NCBI RefSeq assembly: GCF_963678635.1
Contig: NC_087071.1
Span: 37,222,438-37,286,437 of the forward strand
DNA: 64,000 nt
DNA from: Symsagittifera roscoffensis
Lineage: Eukaryota; Xenacoelomorpha; Acoela; Convolutidae
Direction: 5' to 3'
In this document: one piece after another, positions 57,635-64,000 of the stretch
How positions within the stretch are numbered: the first letter of the stretch is position 1
Layout of the letters: each line of letters starts with the position of its first letter
The notes under the pieces: model-generated
The model's input: only the letters and a program-made list of their open reading frames with translations
Told to the model about the DNA's origin: nothing
Databases searched by the model: none
Program-made: the position numbers and the translations under genes

Positions 57635-57766
57635 CTAGACTTTCAATTTGCAGATTTTACAAGACAATTCTGGGTCCAAAAAATTCAGTTTTCATCCAGA
57701 CTTTCAACTTGTCCAGACTTTCAATTTGCAGCTTTTACAAGATAATTCTGGGTCCAAAAAATCCAG
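57635..57766 (+). repeat. Two-copy 78-bp tandem repeat
   Basis: AGACTTTCAATTTGCAG and GACAATTCTGGGTCCAAAAA recur with a 78-base offset (57637 and 57715). CCAGACTTTCAA words link it to the GTCCAGACTT block at 46.2 kb. Confidence 0.7.
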
Positions 57767-58135
57767 TAAAAAAGATCATGCGATGTGGAGCAGAAAATCT
57801 GAATGGTTCTTGTGATACATTTTTCCAGTTGTGTTGTTAATTATGTTTTCACCTCAACTAAAAAACTTGTTATGCATAATGAAATCTTGCATTTTCAGAT
57901 ACCCTAAACAAGCTAGTAAGTTTATCAAATAAAATATTGAAAATATCAGACAGGGTATCTGAGAATATTTAATCGAAATTATGTGAACAATTTTTTGAAT
58001 TTCTTAATAGTGGTTGTTCATAATGATTCTTGAATTTAAGCTTTTCAAACAGAAAAACACAATATTGCGTTTCTGTTTGTCCACTTGTGTATTACAACTG
58101 ATCAAATTTTAATTTTCAAATTTTGTATGTAGCAG

Positions 58136-58326
58136 AGTTGAGACCCAACACAAGGTCTAAAATTTCAGTTACTAAATCTTCGAAAAACTCTATTAGCTCA
58201 ATCAATTTGCAAACTTTTACAAACTCAAAAGAGCCACTCGCAAACCGAACACTTGTCTTCAATCGCGTTTTCAAAGAGAAAGAAAGGGTGCCCGAAATGA
58301 GTTTTTCCCTCAATTTCGTCTGCTAG
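58136..58326 (+). CDS. Possible terminal exon, Ser/Asn-rich
   Basis: After TTTTGTATGTAGCAG (ends 58135) the frame runs 63 codons to TAG at 58324-58326: LRPNTRSKISVTKSSKNSIS, then NLQTFTNSKEPLANRTLVF and ending SFSLNFVC. It is hydrophilic with varied codons. An opposite-strand frame (58116-58313) of similar length exists, so this is only a candidate. Confidence 0.25.
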
Positions 58327-58599
58327 TGCAAAAACTTGTATTTGATTGAAAAAAATTTGGAAGTGACTATATGCTAATTATGTATTGATTGAGAATTTGA
58401 TTTCAGAAGCTGATTGAAGGATGATTGAAAAAATTGAATGATTACATTGAGCGTGCATCTAAAATTGATCTTAGAAAATCAGATCAGTCTTCAACGAGAG
58501 ATTACTTTGCTGCTACAAATCAAATTTCTTAATTCTAAATCAACTATACATGTATGGCAAAGTTATTAGGTCTGACTTTGAGGTAATTGATTAATATAT

Positions 58600-59020
58600 A
58601 ACAAGAAAACTCGTACTAGGTCAAATCTCCGGCTGTTCCGACTGTCTATTTGAAAAGTTTTGATTTAATTTGCGGCTCAGGCCATATTTGGGCGCAAATC
58701 TCCGCGCTATTTATCCCGGATTACAGTGAAACAGACCAAACTAAATAGCATTTTAAAAAAAACGGTCGCAGTGATGTTCATTTTTATTCAATAAAACCAG
58801 AGTTTTCACAAAACTTTACAAACTGGCCAGCGGGTAGCGGATTTTGTGGAAACTTTATCGAATTTTTTTTTGGGTCAAACCATTAAAGGTCCTGGTTTAA
58901 CAAAATTTTAATTGAATAACGTATGAAAAGAATACTTGTATTGGGTCAAATCTCTGATTGTTCCGACTACTCTTCAATGGAAAGATTTTTGGTTTTTGAG
59001 AAAAAAAATATTTAAAAAAA
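58600..59020. repeat. GTTCCGACT-type repeat fragments
   Basis: ACTCGTACTAGGTCAAATCTC with GTTCCGACTGTC at 58608-58646 and ACTTGTATTGGGTCAAATCTC with GTTCCGACTACT at 58933-58972 are direct repeats about 325 bases apart. The GTTCCGACT word is shared with the Helentron-like 5' ends, so these may be relatives. Confidence 0.4.
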
Positions 59021-59194
59021 TACGGGAAGAATTGAAAAACTTGTTTTAATTTGTAGTTTGCTTAGTCTCTCTATAATGTAACTTTTATATAGTAGCGTGC
59101 GCAGATATTTTTTTCAGAGAGAAGGCGGTTTTTCAAAAAAAAAACTTTGGAAAAAAATTTTGTTCATCCTTTTTAAATTTGACCTTTTATGTTT

Positions 59195-60960
59195 ATATGG
59201 AATCTTGAGACAAGTCTTTTAACATAAAAAAAACTTTGTAAAGAACGATCAAAAAAGACGAAAGAACAAAAGATAAACAAAGATATTGTGTTTGTTTGGG
59301 AATCCGTTTACAGTTCATAAGACAATACAAAGATTGAACAAAAAATCTTGTCATATATTGTTCATATATGGAAAAAAGCGTATCATAGCATTTCGCACCA
59401 ACAAAAAAAAACAGAAAGCTCTACTGCATGCATTTTCAACATCATAAGAAAATCATCAGATAAGCGTTTTTCAACAAGTAAAAAAATTGCAATTTCTTTC
59501 AAATTTGTTTTTATTTATGCGTTTTGATAGAAAAAAAACAACTCGCCTCACTCGTGGCTAACTTTGCTAAGTTCGTTTCTTTCGCAGACACTTTTTTTAT
59601 TCTACCGTCTTTGTCGTTCACTTTTTTCTGGTGACGACGGTCATAATTAGTTTGATTTGAATCGTGTTGATTGTTTATGTTTGCTTTCACTTCCCCTAGG
59701 TGTGAGATGTGGGCAAATCAAATCTGCACAAAAAGTCCTTGCAGTCCGAACATAGGACAAAGGCATAGGCTGGTCAGAAAAGTGAAGGGCTGGTCAAGAT
59801 CCCGATCAAAGTGTGCAATTTATTTTCTCTATTTAAAAATTCCAGGAAAAAACAAGAACAAAAACAATGAATTTCAATTTCAATTTAAAAATACTTGATC
59901 GCGTTTTTTTGAACGCATCGTTGCATCGAGTATTTATTCAAGTTAACCATTATTAAATTGCTTGGCAATAGAAAACTGCATAAACTACTTGAAAAATCAA
60001 AACTCTATTTAAATATAACTTAGCACCGATCGTTGCCGTCGCGCCTTTTTCACAACATTTTGTTCTTCGGCGGCGCGCTGACGCATCTCGCCTGTCTTTT
60101 TATTGACGTATTGATTTCGTTATTGAGCAAACTAGCGTAAATTCGACAATAGTTTTCAATTTTTTCTATTCAATTGAAGCAGGGGCAGAATCAGGATTTT
60201 CCGAGAATTTCAAGTTACTATAAAGATTCTTTTTGAATAAAATTTTTGCGCTGCAGGCAGATTTTTGAAAAAAAACTGAAAAACTGAAAAAAATATTCCG
60301 TTTTTTGGCCCTTTTACGGAATTTTTAGCACAAAAAAATTGCTTTAAATTAGTATAAATAACATGTAAGAAATGTTGAAAACGCTGACACATCTAATGCA
60401 GTTTAGACCATCAAAAATTTCTTTGATTAGGTTTTCACATTCTGATCTTCCATAAAAAAGGGTGGAAAAAAGCCTTTGCTATTCACCATCCATAAAATTG
60501 GATCGAGGTCCGCGACTGTTTTTCCAGATATGAAAATTGCGCTCTTTTTAGGTCCGCGATCTTTCATAGTCTACACAAAGATTTTTTATAAAATGAAGCA
60601 AATTCTAACAAAAGTAAATGAGGTCGCGATAGAACCTAATTATATTGCGACAGCCTGAAAAACCATTTCATTAACTTGATAGCTAGCCCCAAACTTATGA
60701 AAAATAACGGCAAAATTCTGAAAATTAACATCCAAAACTGAAACTTAGCCGTAAAAGACTGAAACTTTAGTCTCAAAAGTCTGGACTCTGCAACAGCCCC
60801 AGATTTAGCCGTTTAATCTGGACGTTAAGTCGCGGACATGAAAACTTAAAAAACCTTGAAATAAACTTTGTAGGTGTGAGCTATTGTCGCGCATGTTTTT
60901 TTTTTGTTTCAGTCGCGTCAGCTGAGGAATTTGACCTATAGTCCTTCCAATATCTCCGAG
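59195..60960. repeat. ~2.7-kb direct duplication, first copy
   Basis: From GGAATCTTGAGACAA the sequence matches 61862-63964 at moderate to high identity. It includes ACACTTTTTTTATTCTACCG, GGCATAGGCTGGTCAGAAAAG and the GC-rich CGGCGGCGCGCTGACGC. The frame 59671-59898 is not kept in the second copy. A hAT-like end, CAGGGGCAGAATCAGG, lies at 60180-60330. Confidence 0.75.
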
Positions 60961-61205
60961 CAGGGGCGGAGTCAGTGGGGGCGGGGGGACGCCCTTCCTC
61001 AGGGATTCGTCCCCCTGCCGACCCAAAGGGTCCCCCTTTTGGTACTTTCTAAGAAGTTCATTTTTGAATGATTGACACTAAAAATTTTCCGAAGGCGCCA
61101 AAATATTCTAACTTTGAGGGGAGAGCGCGCGCCAAAAGAACGCAATTTTTTGGTCAAAATTTTCCAAAAAGTGCCTAAAAACGCCTTTTTAGACTGTTTT
61201 TTCAA
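60961..61205. mobile_element. hAT-like MITE fragment with fused ends
   Basis: CAGGGGCGGAG at 60961 and CCCCCTGCC at about 61010 are inverted ends only 50 bases apart, bracketing a G-rich/C-rich hairpin. The sequence from 61012 (CCCAAAGGGTCCCCC, GAGAGCGCGCGCCAAAAG, AAGTGCCTAAAAACGCC) matches the body of the 30.1- and 36.0-kb copies. Confidence 0.5.
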
Positions 61206-61861
61206 ACTTTACCTATATAGGTCTGGCGATTTTTTTAAGGATTTTTTTTAACTACAGAAGTGCGTTCATACATATCCATACATGCACTTGAGTTTAAATG
61301 TTTTTTTTTGGTTTCAATTGTAAAGTTGACCAATTACATTTTCCGAGCTCTCCAAAAACAATATAAGGACCTATTTTGTCAAAAAAAAATGTTTTTCAAA
61401 AACTTTTTTTCCGGACATTTCAAGTCGCGTCGAAATTAACTCAACAGTCAGTATGTTTTAGAGTGGACAGGGTTTACAATCGAAGACGTAACCGAAGTTA
61501 TTGTTTTTTAATGTTAGTGTGGGAATTGTACTCAAAATTCAAGAAAATTGTCTCGATAGTCCGGAAAAAATTGGGATGGTCTGGAAACAAGATTCAATAA
61601 TCTGAAAAGATCGCAACAGTCTGGAAACTACTTGTTTGCCGATATCTGGATACCAAGCCACGATACTGCATAGTTGAGTCGCGCATTTGAAGGAATGGGC
61701 TCAAACCAAGAAAGACAAAGCAGTCTTTTGTACTGAAACTTAAAAATTTTGTGGACTAGATACCACAATGAGTAGGCGTTGACTTTAAAAAAAACCAAAT
61801 TAAAACTTCATTACGAGGCCAAACTGTGCACTGTATAGGCACACAACTCAGAATATGTATG
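61206..61861. other. Spacer between duplicated copies
   Basis: No gene. GTCTGGA/GTCCGGA words recur at 61550-61635. CTTCATTACGAGGCC at 61807 matches 40774. Confidence 0.4.
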
Positions 61862-64000
61862 TCTCTGGAATCTTGAGACAATTTTTTAATTATAAAAAAA
61901 AACTTTGAAGAAACGATGAAAAAAGGCGAAAGAACAAAAGAAAAACAAAGATATTGTCTTTGTTTGGGAATCCGTTTAGAGTTCATAAAAATATACCAGG
62001 ATTGAGTAAAAAAGCTTGTCGTACTTTGTTCTTATATGGAAAAAAGCTTATCATACAATTTCGTATAAACAAAAAACAGAAAGCTTTACTTCAAGCGTTT
62101 TCTTTATATGAAAATCATTAGATAAGCGTTTTTCAATAAGCAAAAAAAATACATTATCTTTCAAATTATGCTATTTGTTTATGCGTTTTGATAAAAAAAA
62201 ACAACTCGCATCACTTAGGGCTAAACTTTGCTAAGCTCGTTTCTTTCGCAGACACTTTTTTTTATTCTACCGTCTTTGTCGTTCAGTTTTTTCTGGTGAC
62301 GACGGTCATAATTATTTTGATTTGAATCGTGTTGATTGTGTAAGTTTGCTTTCACTTCCCCGAGGTCTGAGATGTGAGCAAATCAAAACTGCACAAAAAG
62401 ACTTTGCATTCCAAACATAGGACGAAGGCATAGGCTGGTCAGAAAAGTGAAGGGCTGGTCAATATCCCGATCAAAATGTGCAAATTCTTTTCTCTATTTA
62501 AAAAAATCCAGGAAAAAACAAGAACAAAAACAATGAATTTCAATTTCAAATTAAAAATACTTGATCGCGTTTTTTTGAACGCATCATTGCATCGAGTATT
62601 TATTCATGTTAACCATTATTAAGTTGCTTGGCAATAGAAAACTGCATAAACTACTTGAAAAATCAAAACTCTATTTAAATATAACTTTGCACCGGTTGTT
62701 GCAGTCGCGCCATTTTCACAACATTTTGTTCTTTGGCGGCGCGCTGACGCATCTCGACTGTCTTTTTATTGACGTATTGATTTCGTTATTGAGCAAACTA
62801 GCGATAATTCGACAATAGTAGTCAATTTTTTTTAATTCAATTGAAGCAGGGGCGGATTGAGGATTTTCTCGAAGGAGTGGATTTTCAAAAAAAAGTTTTT
62901 CCGAGAATTTCAAGAACACTATAAAGATTCTTTTTGAAAAAAAAAATTTGCGCTGCAGGCAGATTTTTGAAAAAAAAACTGAAAAACTGGAAAAGTATTC
63001 CGTTTTTTGGCCCTTTTTCGGAATTTTTAGCTCAAAAAAATTTCTTTTTTTTATCGACACAGACTCCCCTTTAAATTAGTATATATAACATGTAAGAAAT
63101 GTTGTAAAACGTTCACTTGTTTACGCTGACACATCTAATGCAGTTTAGAACATCAAAAAATTCTTTGATTAGGTTTTCACATTCTGATCTTCCATAAAAA
63201 GGGGTGGAAAAAAGCCTTTGCTATTCACCATCCATAAAATTGGATCGAGGTCCGCGACTGTTTTTCCAGATATGAAAATTGCGCTCTTTTTACGTCCGCG
63301 ATCTTTCATAGTCTACACAAAGATTTTTTATAAAATGAAGCAAATTCTAACAAAAGTAAATAAGGTCGCGATAGAACCTAATTAATTTGCGACCGCCTGA
63401 AAAACCATTTCATTAACTTGATAGCTAGCCCCAAACTTATAAAAAAATAACGGCAAAATTCTGAAAATTAACATCCAAAACTGAAACTTAGCCGTAAAAG
63501 ACTGAAATTTTAGTCTCGAAAGTCCGGACTCAAATTTGCAACAGCCCCAGATTTAGCCGTTTAATCTGGACGTTAAGTCGCGGACATGAAAACTTAAAAA
63601 ACCTTGAAATAAACTTTGTAGGTGTGAGCTAACAAATCTTGAGAACTTGGTACAATTTGATGAGTATACTTTAGAATCTTTTGAGAACATGATAAGTAAA
63701 CTTGAAATTTCAAAAAATGAGAAGACGAAGAAAAATTTATTTGGTAAAATTGGTGCTTAAGAATGATGAAATGCTCGTTATTTTTTTAGTGATATAGCGA
63801 GAAACGTGCATATAGCTTATTGATGTTCAGAGAATATGCAAAGTTTCCAAAAACATGACCAATTTGGACCGTTATTCTTCTCTAGCATTGTCGCGCATGT
63901 TTTTTTTTTGTTTCAGTCGCGTCAGCTGAGGAATTTGACCTATAGTCCTTCCAATATCTCCGAGCAGGGGCGGAGTCAGTGGGGGCGGGGGGACGCCCTC
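61862..64000. repeat. ~2.7-kb direct duplication, second copy, runs off window
   Basis: Copy of 59195-60960 at an offset of about 2,665 bases, growing to 3,004 at the right end because of insertions, including the 256-base one at 63631-63886. A hAT-like end, CAGGGGCGGATTGAGG, lies at 62847 and another, CAGGGGCGGAGTCAG, at 63965 is cut by the window edge. Confidence 0.75.
63631..63886 (+). other. Coding-like insert absent from the sister copy
   Basis: The first copy reads GTGAGCT directly into ATTGTCGCGC (60877); here 256 bases separate the same words. The insert opens with a frame LTNLENLVQFDEYTLESFEN, then MISKLEISKNEKTKKNLFGK, then IGA and TAA at about 63760-63762, followed by about 125 bases that look like a 3' untranslated tail. 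The peptide is acidic then basic and strongly protein-like, with no domain known to me. AGC occurs at both edges. It may be a captured fragment of a host gene, or sequence lost from the first copy. Confidence 0.4.

Noticed and set aside
60010-60160. Short minus-strand frame starting MRQRAAEEQNVVKKARRQRS
   Set aside because: The sister copy at 62.7 kb differs almost only at replacement positions, so there is no coding constraint.

Overview
The window looks like a piece of an AT-rich animal-type nuclear genome. It has a 200-base run of N, tRNA-derived SINEs, non-LTR and Gypsy-type retroelement remains, hAT-like and foldback MITEs, Helentron-like ends and several kilobase-scale tandem duplications. 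I see no bacterial operons, rRNA, CRISPR or complete host gene. The species cannot be named from this sequence. Outside one GC-richer retroelement array the longest open frames are about 115-120 codons. By a rough estimate from stop-codon frequency at this base composition, that is what chance gives, so most short frames mean little without further evidence.

Layout. 1-5.5 kb: AT-rich sequence with three exon-like open segments, a minus-strand SINE-like element and an ATAATCGATTAT-rich block. 5.63-6.73 kb: a foldback MITE with CCCGGG ends and internal CCATATATGG palindromes, sitting inside an open frame. 8.3-9.1 kb: an inverted pair of a related open frame of about 70 codons. 10.5-11.3 kb: two Helentron-like copies. 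11.8-16.3 kb: strongly T-rich sequence with one signal-peptide-like frame, ending in a truncated second copy of the foldback MITE. 18.8-21.6 kb: a 1.4-kb tandem duplication. 22.4-25.7 kb: a ~609-bp tandem array in which most units carry an open frame, running into the N gap. 26.0 kb: a 142-bp hairpin. 27.9-33.9 kb: two copies of a dispersed repeat, one split by a MITE made of TTTCAGATCTGAAA palindromes. 34-36.3 kb: possible exons on the minus strand, a G-quadruplex-type tract and a hAT-like MITE. 36.8 kb: a tRNA-derived SINE. 37.3-39.4 kb: three more Helentron-like copies. 41.4-45.4 kb: a 2-kb tandem duplication. 45.9 kb: a cysteine-rich exon candidate. 46.8-55.6 kb: a nearly perfect tandem of a 4,046-bp unit made of a Gypsy-like LTR and decayed gag, with a 5'-truncated non-LTR retrotransposon (reverse transcriptase plus RNase H) nested in the gag. 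59.2-64 kb: a second ~2.7-3 kb direct duplication rich in hAT-like ends; one copy contains an extra coding-like insert.

Together the window reads as a transposon graveyard with much recent local duplication. The few host-like coding signals are short single exons, reported with low confidence. The best candidates for something undescribed are the repeat-borne small open frames (609-bp array, 29.2/32.5 kb pair, 8.4/9.0 kb pair) and the two palindrome-built MITE families.
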